From JAQGLW01 sp035995725 (GTDB lineage Bacteria > Pseudomonadota > Gammaproteobacteria > Burkholderiales > Burkholderiaceae_D): 60,078 nt of DNA. Under the pieces are notes generated by a model, which saw only the letters and a program-made list of their open reading frames with translations, did not search any database and had not been told where the DNA came from. Shown piece after piece: positions 33,508 to 41,522 of the stretch. The translations under genes and the position numbers were made by a program. Positions within the stretch are counted from its first letter, which is position 1, and each line of letters begins with the position of its first letter. The DNA lies in the NCBI GenBank assembly GCA_035995725.1, contig DASYKE010000222.1:1-60078 (forward strand), written 5' to 3'.

Positions 33508-34503
33508 ATGCTGCTCTTAGACAAGATGATTGCTGCAAGCGCCTGCATAGCGCTCATCGCTGCAAGCTCGGCAACGCCCGATGCATTGGCGCAGACGCGG
33601 GCATACCCGACCAGAGTCGTAAAAATTATCGTCCCTTTTGCCCCGGGTGGAGGCAATGATGCGTTTGCTCGGCAAGTGGGTCAAAGACTTGGCGAGAGCT
33701 GGAAGCAGCCGGTTATCATCGACAACCGGCCGGGTGCCGGCGGCAATATCGGAACCGCGGCGGCCGCCAAGGCGGCTCCGGATGGATACACGCTGCTCCT
33801 GGGCCATACGGGCACGCTATCCATCAATCCCGGCTTGTACGGCAGCAAGCTGCCTTACGATTCGCAAAAGGATTTTGTGCCTGTCAGCATGGTGGCGACT
33901 ACGCCGCTGGTGCTGGTTGTCCACCCCGGCATGAAGATCGATTCGCTGAAGGACATCATCGCGCTGGCAACGGAAAGACCGACGCAGCTGAACTACGCAT
34001 CCAGCGGCAGCGGCACCGGATCGCACCTGTCCGGCGAGTTGTTCGAACATATGGCCGGCATCAAGATCACTCATGTGCCTTATAAAGGCACGAGTCCCGC
34101 CATCACCGATCTGCTGGGAGGCCAGGTGCAGATGATGTTTAGCGTGATTCCTACCGCTTTGCCCCATATTCGAGCAGGCAAATTAAAGGCAATCGCGGTA
34201 ACAGGCGCCAGTCGGATGGCACTGCTGCCGAATGTGCCCACGATGGTCGAGGCAGGGCTGCCCGGTTATGAAAGTACGCTGACTTACGGCATCCTGGCAC
34301 CGAAAGGCACGCCGGAACCGATCGTGAAAGAAATTCATGCGCAGATCGCCGCAGCCTTGGAGTCTGGCAGGCTGAAGGAAACGCTGGCGGTGGAAGGAGC
34401 CGACACATTGTCGGGATCGCCGACGGAATATGCCGCCCTGATCAAATCGGAAACTGCGAAGTGGGGAAAACTGATTAAAGATTCGGATGTCCGCGCGGAT
34501 TGA
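33508..34503 (+). CDS. Bug/TctC-family tripartite tricarboxylate transporter binding protein
   Basis: A 331-residue exported binding protein. After a signal peptide (from MLLLDKMIAASACIALIAAS to DALA) the Bug fold is unmistakable: RVVKIIVPFAPGGGNDAFAR, IIDNRPGAGGNIGTAAAAKA, PDGYTLLLGHTGTLS and HVPYKGTSPAITDLLGGQV. These proteins bind carboxylates, amides or aromatic acids and are hugely expanded in Burkholderiales, often without adjacent TctAB membrane genes, as here. The frame is open upstream of 33508 to 33391; the Met at 33508 gives the best signal peptide, but there is no strong ribosome binding site. The ligand is unknown. Confidence 0.85.
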   Translation: MLLLDKMIAASACIALIAASSATPDALAQTRAYPTRVVKIIVPFAPGGGNDAFARQVGQRLGESWKQPVIIDNRPGAGGNIGTAAAAKAAPDGYTLLLGHTGTLSINPGLYGSKLPYDSQKDFVPVSMVATTPLVLVVHPGMKIDSLKDIIALATERPTQLNYASSGSGTGSHLSGELFEHMAGIKITHVPYKGTSPAITDLLGGQVQMMFSVIPTALPHIRAGKLKAIAVTGASRMALLPNVPTMVEAGLPGYESTLTYGILAPKGTPEPIVKEIHAQIAAALESGRLKETLAVEGADTLSGSPTEYAALIKSETAKWGKLIKDSDVRAD

Positions 34504-34859
34504 CAACAACGCATGCCGGCACTTACTTGTTCAGTTCGCAAATCATCGATGCGAGCGCTTCATTTTCCGGACGTTTTTGTGTCAATGCCTTTTCGCGCGG
34601 AAATAAACTGGAATTATTGAAACGCCGATGAGCTGGGATCAATTGTCCGATCACGGAAATTTTCTCATATCCGGAAGGAAGCACAGAATAAGACGCTCCA
34701 TGAACCGCAGACCAGCCACGTAAAAGCACCTTGGATGCGGTCGGCTATCTAGCCCATCTGCATCTGAAAAGACAGCCGGTAACTTGTATATTAACAATGT
34801 AAGAAATGGAATATTTGCGATTATAATAAGCGTCAAAATCATTTCTTAGGAGATCCGTC
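34504..34859. other. Intergenic stretch with one doubtful small frame
   Basis: A 68-codon minus-strand frame (34729-34523) ends in a basic, protein-like stretch (FPREKALTQKRPENEALAS) but has no ribosome binding site, so I do not call it. TATAAT at 34822-34827 lies 33 bp before the BON gene and may be its -10 element. Confidence 0.4.
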
Positions 34860-35189
34860 ATGAAAATTACAAAATTGTTTGCCTTGCTGCTGCCGGTTGC
34901 ATTGATAGTGGGTTGCGCAGCAACCGACACCAAGTCCGGAACCGAAACAACGGCTCAACGATCCACTGGCGAGGTTATCGATGACGCTGTGATTACCACG
35001 AAAGTAAAATCCGCACTGCTGGCCGACCCGGACGTCAATGCCTTCAAGATCAATGTCGATACGTCACAAGGCAAAGTGGTGCTCAAAGGCGAGATCAAGA
35101 CGCTTGTCTTAAGAAAGAAAGCCGAATCCATAGCAAAAGAGGTGAATGGCGTTCGGTCTGTGGACAATCAACTGGTCATCACCGGCTGA
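34860..35189 (+). CDS. BON-domain lipoprotein
   Basis: A 109-residue predicted lipoprotein (lipobox IVGC, Cys19) with a single BON domain at about 42-108: DDAVITTKVKSALLADPDV, FKINVDTSQGKVVLKGEI and AESIAKEVNGVRSVDNQLV. BON domains bind phospholipid surfaces. The family includes OsmY and DolP, which have two domains; a single-domain form of this length is common in betaproteobacteria. AGGAG precedes ATG 34860. Role: probably outer-membrane integrity or osmotic stress (inference). A very strong terminator follows. Confidence 0.87.
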   Translation: MKITKLFALLLPVALIVGCAATDTKSGTETTAQRSTGEVIDDAVITTKVKSALLADPDVNAFKINVDTSQGKVVLKGEIKTLVLRKKAESIAKEVNGVRSVDNQLVITG

Positions 35190-35246
35190 TCATCCGCTGA
35201 TCATTCGCTGAAATATAGGCAGGTTCGAAAACTGGAATATTGCCGT

Positions 35247-35284
35247 AAAAAGAGGGTTGCAGGCTTCGGCCTGCAACCCTCTTT
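35247..35284 (+). terminator. Very strong rho-independent terminator with TTCG loop
   Basis: A perfect 17-bp stem with a TTCG tetraloop runs from 35247 to 35284 (left arm AAAAGAGGGTTGCAGGC). The A and T runs on the two arms make it work in both directions. It closes the BON gene. Confidence 0.92.
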
Positions 35285-35699
35285 TGTTTCGTTCCGAGTT
35301 TTTCTTCATGCACCCCCATGCAAGCCGCGCATATATATTCATTCCGCGTATCCATCGATTGAAGGCGAAAGAGTTATACGCCTGATGAGTATCCGGTTTG
35401 CGCAGCGCCAGCCGGCATTACCGCAGAAGCGCATATCGGACAGGTTGTCGGAGCGCTCTTGAAAGAAGGGGGTCTTGTCATGGCGCCGCAATCGGGAAAT
35501 AGGGAACAAGCCTGATTCAGCAAGCGTTCTGTCCGTAGTTCTGTCCGTACGATGGTCGCGCCGGGCTGGACATGCTCAGATGCAAGCCCGGGCACCCGTC
35601 TTCATTATGCAAAAGTGCCGCGGTTCATGTCTTCCAACCGATTACAACAAGGCAAGACTATATGATGTTTGAAGCAACGACCGTGTGTCTGGACAGATC
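35285..35699. other. Intergenic stretch, no supported gene
   Basis: Frames of 65-73 codons exist on both strands here, but none has a ribosome binding site or family resemblance. No repeat or strong hairpin was seen. Confidence 0.45.
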
Positions 35700-35840
35700 T
35701 TAGCGTCCCAACAAACTGATTCCTACACTGACAGCCACGGAAACTACCAGGCATGCGACTGCCTGCAGTTTGTTGACGGTAAAGCCTCTTGCTTTTCGCT
35801 CTGCACGAAATTTCGTGCTGGGGTGTGTTGTTTTATGCAT
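35700..35840 (-). CDS. 46-residue single-span membrane protein
   Basis: ATG 35840 has GAGGA with a 5-nt spacer (CAGTG), an excellent ribosome binding site. The product starts with a basic, polar region (MHKTTHPSTKFRAERKARG) and ends with one hydrophobic helix (LQAVACLVVSVAVSVGISLLG), followed by Arg and stop. By the positive-inside rule the N terminus is cytoplasmic. I know no family. A perfect 16-bp palindrome lies within codons 8-13 (35803-35818). Confidence 0.6.
   Translation of the reverse strand: MHKTTHPSTKFRAERKARGFTVNKLQAVACLVVSVAVSVGISLLGR
35803..35818. promoter_or_regulatory. 16-bp perfect palindrome inside the small membrane protein gene
   Basis: GCACGAAATTTCGTGC is fully self-complementary. 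It lies 22-37 bp after the start of the small gene, so it could be an operator for that gene or a hairpin in its mRNA. Its centre, CGAAATTTCG, shares AAATTTCG with the palindromes of the catabolic island, but the two are not the same site. Confidence 0.4.
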
Positions 35841-36002
35841 CACTGTCCTCGTTGAAATACCAGAAGGTACAACGATTATTATAGAAATTTATTGCTCTAC
35901 GTCAATAAATTAATCGGAAACCTTCTGAAATACAACGTTGTCCAATCCAAATTTTCTTTTGGTTTCCAGACATCGAACGTATTGCCCTCTATCACATTGA
36001 TT

Positions 36003-36018
36003 TTAGGTAATATCCTAA
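36003..36018. promoter_or_regulatory. TAGG-N6-CCTA inverted repeat before the formyltransferase gene
   Basis: TTAGG-TAATAT-CCTAA is a dyad with 6-bp spacer, 66 bp upstream of the formyltransferase-like gene. The same architecture (TAGG-N6-CCTA) occurs at 41218-41235. It fits the half-site pattern of NarL-family regulators, for example the inverted heptads bound by BvgA. Confidence 0.4.
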
Positions 36019-36083
36019 CCGCGAGCGCTGATCAAGCCAATCTCAGCGTCACGTATCGTTAACATTAAAAATTGAAAAAATAT

Positions 36084-36728
36084 ATGAACATTTACCTATG
36101 CGGGCAGAAGTATTTTGGGGCTGAAGTATTTACGGCCCTGCGCCAGGACGGACATAACATTGTCGGGGTTTCGTCGCCGGCAGAGAGCGCCAATGGAAGC
36201 CCCGATAGATTGCGTACGCAGGCAGACTCGTTCGGAGTTAAATGGATGAAATCCGGTGCGCTCTGCGAAGCCAACATGCCATCCGATGTCGATCTGATCG
36301 TTGCCGCACATTCGCACGACTTTATAACCGAGCCGACACGCTCGCGTACAAAATATGGTGCTATTGGTTATCACCCTTCTCTGCTGCCATTGCACAGAGG
36401 CAAGGATGCCATAGTCTGGACCATACGCATGGGCGACAAGGTTACTGGTGGATCGGTTTATTGGCTATCCGAGACCATGGACGGCGGTCCCATTGCCGCT
36501 CAGGAACATGTTTTTGTTTTGCCGGGCGATACGCCGGAAGAACTTTGGCGACGTGATTTGGCGCCGCTTGGGGTAAAGCTGTTACGCAAGGCGTGCGTGG
36601 ACATTGCAAACGGACATTTAATCAAACAGGCGCAAAACGAAAGTATTGCCACCTCGGAGCCTTCGATTAAGCGAGTGCTAGACAGTGCGCAGTCTCAATC
36701 TTCAAGCCGGAAAGACCGGACTGCCTAA
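36084..36728 (+). CDS. Formyltransferase-like protein, atypical active site
   Basis: A 214-residue protein of the formyltetrahydrofolate-dependent formyltransferase fold (methionyl-tRNA formyltransferase / GART / ArnA-N). The loop GYHPSLLPLHRGKDA near 95-110 contains the catalytic His and the SLLP signature, and the Asp is in SETMDGGPI near 137-145. The Asn that precedes the His by two in classical enzymes (N-x-H) is Gly here. There is no C-terminal tRNA-binding domain, so it is not a normal Fmt. Similar short proteins have no assigned substrate. The start is ATG 36084 or the upstream TTG 36072; neither has a good ribosome binding site. A TAGG-N6-CCTA dyad lies upstream. Confidence 0.7.
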   Translation: MNIYLCGQKYFGAEVFTALRQDGHNIVGVSSPAESANGSPDRLRTQADSFGVKWMKSGALCEANMPSDVDLIVAAHSHDFITEPTRSRTKYGAIGYHPSLLPLHRGKDAIVWTIRMGDKVTGGSVYWLSETMDGGPIAAQEHVFVLPGDTPEELWRRDLAPLGVKLLRKACVDIANGHLIKQAQNESIATSEPSIKRVLDSAQSQSSSRKDRTA

Positions 36729-36835
36729 GGATTTGGCGCTCGAACGATATGTTTTTTATTAAATCGGATAGGACTATATCTACTTTTACCCGAAGAAATT
36801 GCTGAATTTCAATTATTTTCTTTTGGTATAGTTTT

Positions 36836-38302
36836 ATGTTAGTTTCTTCACTGCATCGTAAATCCCGGCTTGACGCAAACATGGCGGCTACCTTACCACT
36901 CAACGAAGCGGAAAGACTGCGGGCACTGCGTGAATACCATGTGCTCGATACTTTGCCCGAACAGGGATATGACGACATCGTATGCCTGGCAGCGGCCATT
37001 TGCGGCACCCCTATAGCATTGATCAGTCTGGTCGATACGGATCGTCAATGGTTCAAGGCGAAGATCGGGTTAGGGATGACGCAGATGGCAAGGGATGTTT
37101 CTTTTTGCGCCTATGCCCTTTCCCGGCCGGATGAGCTTTTCATCGTTCCCGATACGCACCGTGACAACCGTTTTTCGGACAACGGCCTGGTTTGGTCCGA
37201 GCCGCATATCCGATTCTATGCCGGCGCTCCCTTGGTCACACCGGACCGGCAGGTTCTGGGAACATTATGTGTAATCGACCGCGTGCCGCGTACGTTGACC
37301 GTCGCGCAAAAAGAAGCGCTGAGCGCTTTATCCCGGCAAGTAGTCGCACAACTGGAACTCAAGCGCACAACAGCAGAGCTGCAGAATAGCGAACGCCGGT
37401 TCAAAACGTTCATGGACAACAGCCCGGCCGCCGCCTTTTTAAAAGACGATCAGGGCCGCATGCTGTACGCCAATGAGGCTTACCTGCAGCGATTTAATAT
37501 GAAGTTGTCCGACGTAATCGGAAAAAATGATTTCGAATTATGGCCAGAGGAAATGGCAACTAAATCCCGTCAGCAGGACATGACGGTATTGGCCGGAAAC
37601 GCCGCTATCACTATCACCGAAACGCTGCAAATTCCCGGCAGCGTACCGAGTTACTGGCAAACTTACAAATTTCCGTTACACACGGAGACGGAGCAAAGAA
37701 TGCTGGGAGGCATGGCAATCGATATTACTGAAAACAAGCTATATGAATTGCAATTGAAGGAGTATCACCAGAAGCTGGAAAGCACGCTGGCCAAACTTGA
37801 GACCTTGAGCTCAACCGATGTGCTTACCGGTTTGAAAAACTGGCGCGCTTTCGATGAAAAACTGAAAGAAGAATTTGATCGCGCTCAGCGGTATAACCTC
37901 TCTCTGTCTTTTTTGAGGGTGGACATAGATCAGTTCAAGCTGTACAACGATGAATTCGGATATCAGGCAGGAAACGAGTTACTCAAAGCGGTAGCACGGG
38001 TGATGACGGAAAACGCCCGTTCGCATGATACCGTTGCCCGTTACGGGGGTGAAGAATTTGGAGTGATCCTGCCTAACACCAGCAGAGAAGGTACGCTGAT
38101 CATTGCTGAACGGCTTCGACGTTCGGTAGCGATGCTGCATTCGCCCAATCGCGTAACGATCAGCATCGGAATATCAACCCTGAACCTGGGCATGTCGGAA
38201 GCAGTCGCGATGACGGACGCCGGCGCCTTGGTCCGTGCGGCGGATGCCGCCCTGCATAAGGCAAAACAAAGCGGACGCAATCGCATTTGCGAGACCGCCT
38301 GA
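36836..38302 (+). CDS. Diguanylate cyclase with GAF and PAS sensors
   Basis: A 488-residue cytosolic sensor. A GAF domain (about 35-175) carries the pattern CGTPIALISLVDTDRQWFK and SFCAYALSRPDELFIVPD, seen in many soluble GAF-GGDEF proteins. A PAS domain follows (about 188-300, FKTFMDNSPAAAFLKDDQG), then a linker helix and a GGDEF domain (about 320-485). The active-site motif RYGGEEFGVIL is intact, and the inhibitory I-site RSHD lies five residues before GGEEF, so it should make c-di-GMP with product inhibition. No transmembrane segment is present. A start at 36881 (MAATLPL) is equally possible. It is a single gene. Confidence 0.88.
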   Translation: MLVSSLHRKSRLDANMAATLPLNEAERLRALREYHVLDTLPEQGYDDIVCLAAAICGTPIALISLVDTDRQWFKAKIGLGMTQMARDVSFCAYALSRPDELFIVPDTHRDNRFSDNGLVWSEPHIRFYAGAPLVTPDRQVLGTLCVIDRVPRTLTVAQKEALSALSRQVVAQLELKRTTAELQNSERRFKTFMDNSPAAAFLKDDQGRMLYANEAYLQRFNMKLSDVIGKNDFELWPEEMATKSRQQDMTVLAGNAAITITETLQIPGSVPSYWQTYKFPLHTETEQRMLGGMAIDITENKLYELQLKEYHQKLESTLAKLETLSSTDVLTGLKNWRAFDEKLKEEFDRAQRYNLSLSFLRVDIDQFKLYNDEFGYQAGNELLKAVARVMTENARSHDTVARYGGEEFGVILPNTSREGTLIIAERLRRSVAMLHSPNRVTISIGISTLNLGMSEAVAMTDAGALVRAADAALHKAKQSGRNRICETA

Positions 38303-38647
38303 GCAAAATGCGTACGCATACTTCGCCGCACTCACAGTAAAGATCGACGGACCAATCGACAGACGCGGCTCTTGCACCTTGTTCCGAGCTGCCGAAGCGC
38401 TATCCCGCCACCGGATTGCCGAGGTTTTCATAACCGGATCGGCTCATTGACAGCGACAACGCAAAACGATCGTCGCGCTGCTTTTTCTTAATCGCCCGCG
38501 ATACCTATCGGTATCCATTAATTTTTAGCGCCCATTCATACACATTCATACAAGCTCACGCAGCTTCGACGAACAACGAACGCGTCGACCATTGCGGACT
38601 GGGAAACGAAATTTTTTAAAATAAATATTTATATAAGGAAACCAAAA
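38303..38647. other. Intergenic stretch, no supported gene
   Basis: GATACC-TATC-GGTATC (38500-38515) is a 6-bp hairpin in the middle. The part from 38600 to 38645 is AT-rich and ends in AAGGAAACC, the ribosome binding site of the short leader frame. No gene is supported. Confidence 0.4.
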
Positions 38648-38698
38648 ATGCGAACCATGATCATACGATGCTGTGCTCTGCAGAATCATTTTTTATAA
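38648..38698 (+). CDS. Candidate 16-residue leader peptide
   Basis: ATG 38648 follows AAGGAAACCAAAA, a strong ribosome binding site, and encodes MRTMIIRCCALQNHFL before TAA at 38696. The next gene starts only 9 nt later. A short translated frame directly before a gene may couple or regulate its translation; I recognise no attenuator pattern. It could also be chance. Confidence 0.3.
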   Translation: MRTMIIRCCALQNHFL

Positions 38699-38707
38699 GG
38701 CGTAACA

Positions 38708-38944
38708 ATGAAAAAGCAGTCTGAAGGAAAAAAACCCAATCTCTTGACATTATTTACACGGAATTATTCGGGTCCGATATCGCACGTTGCACTGTCCGCA
38801 GTAAGCGCATGGATGATCGTAACCGGACTCAAGGGGCTCGCAGGCTTTACCGTAAACTCGCATACAGCACTGGCCGACCTGTTGGGAATTATCATCATTG
38901 TCGCTATCGCCCGCTGGGTGAAGGTCAAATACAATCCGAAGTAA
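38708..38944 (+). CDS. Small membrane protein, 78 residues
   Basis: A 78-residue protein with a basic N terminus (MKKQSEGKKPNLLTLF), two hydrophobic segments (HVALSAVSAWMIVTGLKGL at about 26-44 and ALADLLGIIIIVAIARW at about 55-71) and a basic end (VKVKYNPK). Both ends should be cytoplasmic. AAGG precedes ATG 38708 by nine bases, overlapping the stop of the possible 16-residue leader. I recognise no family. No operon partner follows. Confidence 0.55.
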   Translation: MKKQSEGKKPNLLTLFTRNYSGPISHVALSAVSAWMIVTGLKGLAGFTVNSHTALADLLGIIIIVAIARWVKVKYNPK

Positions 38945-39301
38945 TCGAGACCGAAGTGTTTTGATGTATTTCAGCTGCCAATTCGCATGCCGCTAACTCG
39001 AGATAATACTGGCGATTCAGATTCCTGAATCGTCCCGGCTCAGGCACTCAATCTGTTCATTTCTGGAAGCATCGGACGGACCATGCGCGATGAAGTGCAC
39101 CGGATGCTTAATGCTGTCCGGCAAGACCCGTCGCGCCGTATCTGAATCGAATCGAGCTGCCGCAAAAATGTTTTCCGGCCATATCCAGCGAGCCGCGACC
39201 TGCGCACGAATCTGCACCAATCTCGGCATTGCTACTGCTGCCGAGCGATGGCGCCTGCACAATAGATTCGTTTTAAACTTGCGGCTATGGCTTCCTAGCG
39301 A
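38945..39301. other. Intergenic stretch, no supported gene
   Basis: About 360 bases between convergent genes. Frames of 80-90 codons exist on both strands (39017-39262 and 39090-39362), but neither has a ribosome binding site or a recognisable family. Confidence 0.4.
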
Positions 39302-39739
39302 TCATGGATTGCCATGCTTAGGCAAAGCGCCGGTAGCGACGAATATCTCGCGCAGCAGATAGACGAAACTGCCGATCAGCGCCAGCATGGCCAGCACAAA
39401 AAGCATCGCGATGAATGCGGCCAGCTGAAGGCGCAATGCATCGCCCAGAAAAAGTGCGGCGATGACAACGCATATCAACAGCGCACAGGTGGTGCTCAGG
39501 GTGATCGCCCTGTTAATCAATCGCGCCCGGCGGTAGAGAATCCGGATTTCAGCCAGGCTCTGAGACCGGCCCGGTTCGTCGGCTACATCGATACGGTCTT
39601 CCAGAATGCGGGACCGGTCGATGATCCGTGCCAAACGATTGGTCAGCACCAGCAGATTGGTGCCTACGCCGGTCAATAGAAAAACCGGCGCGATCGCCAA
39701 CTGAATGGTATGACCGATATCTCCGAGCTGAATTTCCAT
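39302..39739 (-). CDS. DUF2721 membrane protein
   Basis: A 145-residue inner-membrane protein with three hydrophobic segments (about 10-30, 78-98 and 105-130). The N-terminal motif IQLAIAPVFLLTGVGTNLLVLTNRLARIIDR, here described at about 12-42, is diagnostic of DUF2721, followed by a charged loop with IRILYRRARLINRAI. The function of DUF2721 proteins is unknown. ATG 39739 follows a weak ribosome binding site. It is a single gene with its promoter probably in the AT-rich stretch to the right. Confidence 0.82.
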   Translation of the reverse strand: MEIQLGDIGHTIQLAIAPVFLLTGVGTNLLVLTNRLARIIDRSRILEDRIDVADEPGRSQSLAEIRILYRRARLINRAITLSTTCALLICVVIAALFLGDALRLQLAAFIAMLFVLAMLALIGSFVYLLREIFVATGALPKHGNP

Positions 39740-40451
39740 GGCGATTTTTTAGATTTGGTAAATAAAGGATAGGTCTTTGGTTCCCATTGCGACCGAGAAT
39801 TCCGCTACGGCGAACCGGTACCGTGGTATGCGATCAGTCTACCAGCTAGTTACTATTATGCAAAAACCATAGCCGGCAAAGAAAAACGTAAAGATTAAAA
39901 ATACCGGAATATTCTACCGATGCCGATCGATTGCCATCAAAAGTTCGCCGGTAGTTTTCACTCAGCGCAAAATTCTTCTTTCGCTTTTCTTGCTTGAACT
40001 AACGCCAGAAGCTGATAAGCTTCACGAAAACCCAGTATCGCCATTACCGCAAAGCTGAAAGGCCTTCTGAGCGACCGTGCAACAACGGGGATGGCTTTTT
40101 TGGTTAGCATCCAAATCAACCAGGACTGATGCCGGAAGACTGCCAGCGCGCATGGACCGTGTTGACGGCGCCAAGCTTCCGGAAAGGGTTCTGGGGATCC
40201 GGTGACGGATCGAATCCGCACCTTCAGGGCAGGCCAAAAATTGTTGAATAAACGCCAAACAAGATAGTATCGGCGTGCCGACCGGTAGTATAAGTAGAAC
40301 GAGTAGTAGAACGAGTGTTTTTGTATTGCCCGAAATGCAAGAACCCATCTATACTTTCGTTGGCATCATTTAATCAGCAATATTGAATCTCGAGGCGTAA
40401 GCATGCGCGCTTCGCTCGCCGTCCAACTCTTTATCAACCGGTAGCCAGATC
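39740..40451. other. Intergenic stretch with one doubtful minus-strand frame
   Basis: A minus-strand frame (40221-39958) has a basic, partly hydrophobic composition in its second half (KKAIPVVARSLRRPFSFAV), and an overlapping frame (40348-40022) runs in another phase. Neither has a clear ribosome binding site. The remaining sequence before the response regulator has no recognised signal. The region could be a decayed gene. Confidence 0.35.
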
Positions 40452-41096
40452 ATGATCCGTATTGTTATTGCCGACGACCACACCATCATGCGTGAAGGAT
40501 TAAAACGCATTTTGGAGGGGGCCGAGGATATCGAAGTGGTTGGAGAAGCCGTCGATGGCTTCGAGGCACTCGCCCATGTGCGCAAAGGCGGCTTCGATCT
40601 TCTGATGCTTGATCTGTCGATGCCGGGGCGCAGCGGAGTCGAGTTGATTCGTCAAATCAAGGATGAAATGCCGAAGCTTCCGATTCTGATACTGACCATG
40701 CACGAAGAAGAGCAGTATGCTGTCCGCGCCATCAGGGCCGGTGCACGAGGCTACCTGACCAAGGAAAGCGCAGGCACGCAGCTTGTAAGCGCAATTAAAA
40801 AAGTGGCGGCCGGACGTCCGTATATCAGCCTGGAGGTCGCGGAACAACTTGCGATGGATGCGATGCCTACCAACGAAGACTTGCCCCACAAGCAATTGTC
40901 GGACCGGGAATTCGAAGTTTTCAGTCTGCTGGTCGGCGGCAAGTCGATCACCGAAATTGCCGAACTTTTACATTTGAGCGTTAAAACAGTGAGCACACAC
41001 AAAACGCGCATCCTGCAAAAAATGGGGATGCCATCGTTAGCTGATCTGGTGCAATATGCGGTGGCGCATCGCCTGCTTACTCCATTCAAAATGTAA
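40452..41096 (+). CDS. NarL/FixJ-type response regulator
   Basis: A 214-residue two-domain regulator. The receiver has the acidic pair Asp8-Asp9, phospho-acceptor Asp54 (LMLDLSMPG) and the conserved Lys in GYLTKES. The LuxR-type helix-turn-helix (about 148-205) reads LSDREFEVFSLLVGGKS, ITEIAELLHLSVKTVSTH and KTRILQKMGM. No kinase gene is adjacent. The only histidine kinase in the window, a HisKA_3 (NarX-like) enzyme at 54847-56499, is of the type that pairs with this class of regulator (inference). A TAGG-N6-CCTA dyad downstream, before the Fnr-like gene, is a candidate target. Confidence 0.9.
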   Translation: MIRIVIADDHTIMREGLKRILEGAEDIEVVGEAVDGFEALAHVRKGGFDLLMLDLSMPGRSGVELIRQIKDEMPKLPILILTMHEEEQYAVRAIRAGARGYLTKESAGTQLVSAIKKVAAGRPYISLEVAEQLAMDAMPTNEDLPHKQLSDREFEVFSLLVGGKSITEIAELLHLSVKTVSTHKTRILQKMGMPSLADLVQYAVAHRLLTPFKM

Positions 41097-41522
41097 CTGC
41101 TGGTATTTATCCCCTTGATTTATCCGCTAGCGTCTTGAGTCATTGTTCATCGATTTTTTCAATGAATGAACGATTCAGTACACTGAATACCCTTCTCCAT
41201 TCTCCCTCCTGACACGTTGTAGGGATATTCCTACAGACTTAGTTATTCTTCCTACAAGCTTATTCAGCGCTTACCGATAGCAAATAATCAATTCGGTTGC
41301 GATACTGGAAACCTGCAACTCACGCATGACTCAGATCAGTCAGGCTTGTAGTTGCTTACAGTTATCTGATGTATCCAGCCGTCGGGGCCTCCATGCTGGA
41401 ACAAATGATTTTTCGACAGAAATACAGAATACCGGCTACTTGAACGATAAGAGACGGCAAAACCTTGCCGTTACCGTAAAAAATTGAATTTGCTATAAAT
41501 CATTTGAAATTAGGAGATGGCT
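41097..41522. promoter_or_regulatory. Promoter region of the Fnr-like regulator gene
   Basis: About 425 bases without a gene. It holds the dyad at 41218-41235, a further CCTACA half-site at 41251-41256 and AT-rich sequence up to the start. The ribosome binding site AGGAG is at 41513-41517. Confidence 0.45.
41218..41235. promoter_or_regulatory. TGTAGG-N6-CCTACA dyad
   Basis: TGTAGG (41218-41223) and CCTACA (41230-41235) are perfect inverted half-sites around GATATT. A third half-site follows at 41251-41256. The core TAGG-N6-CCTA is the same as at 36003-36018. It is a plausible site for the NarL-type regulator encoded just upstream. Confidence 0.45.
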
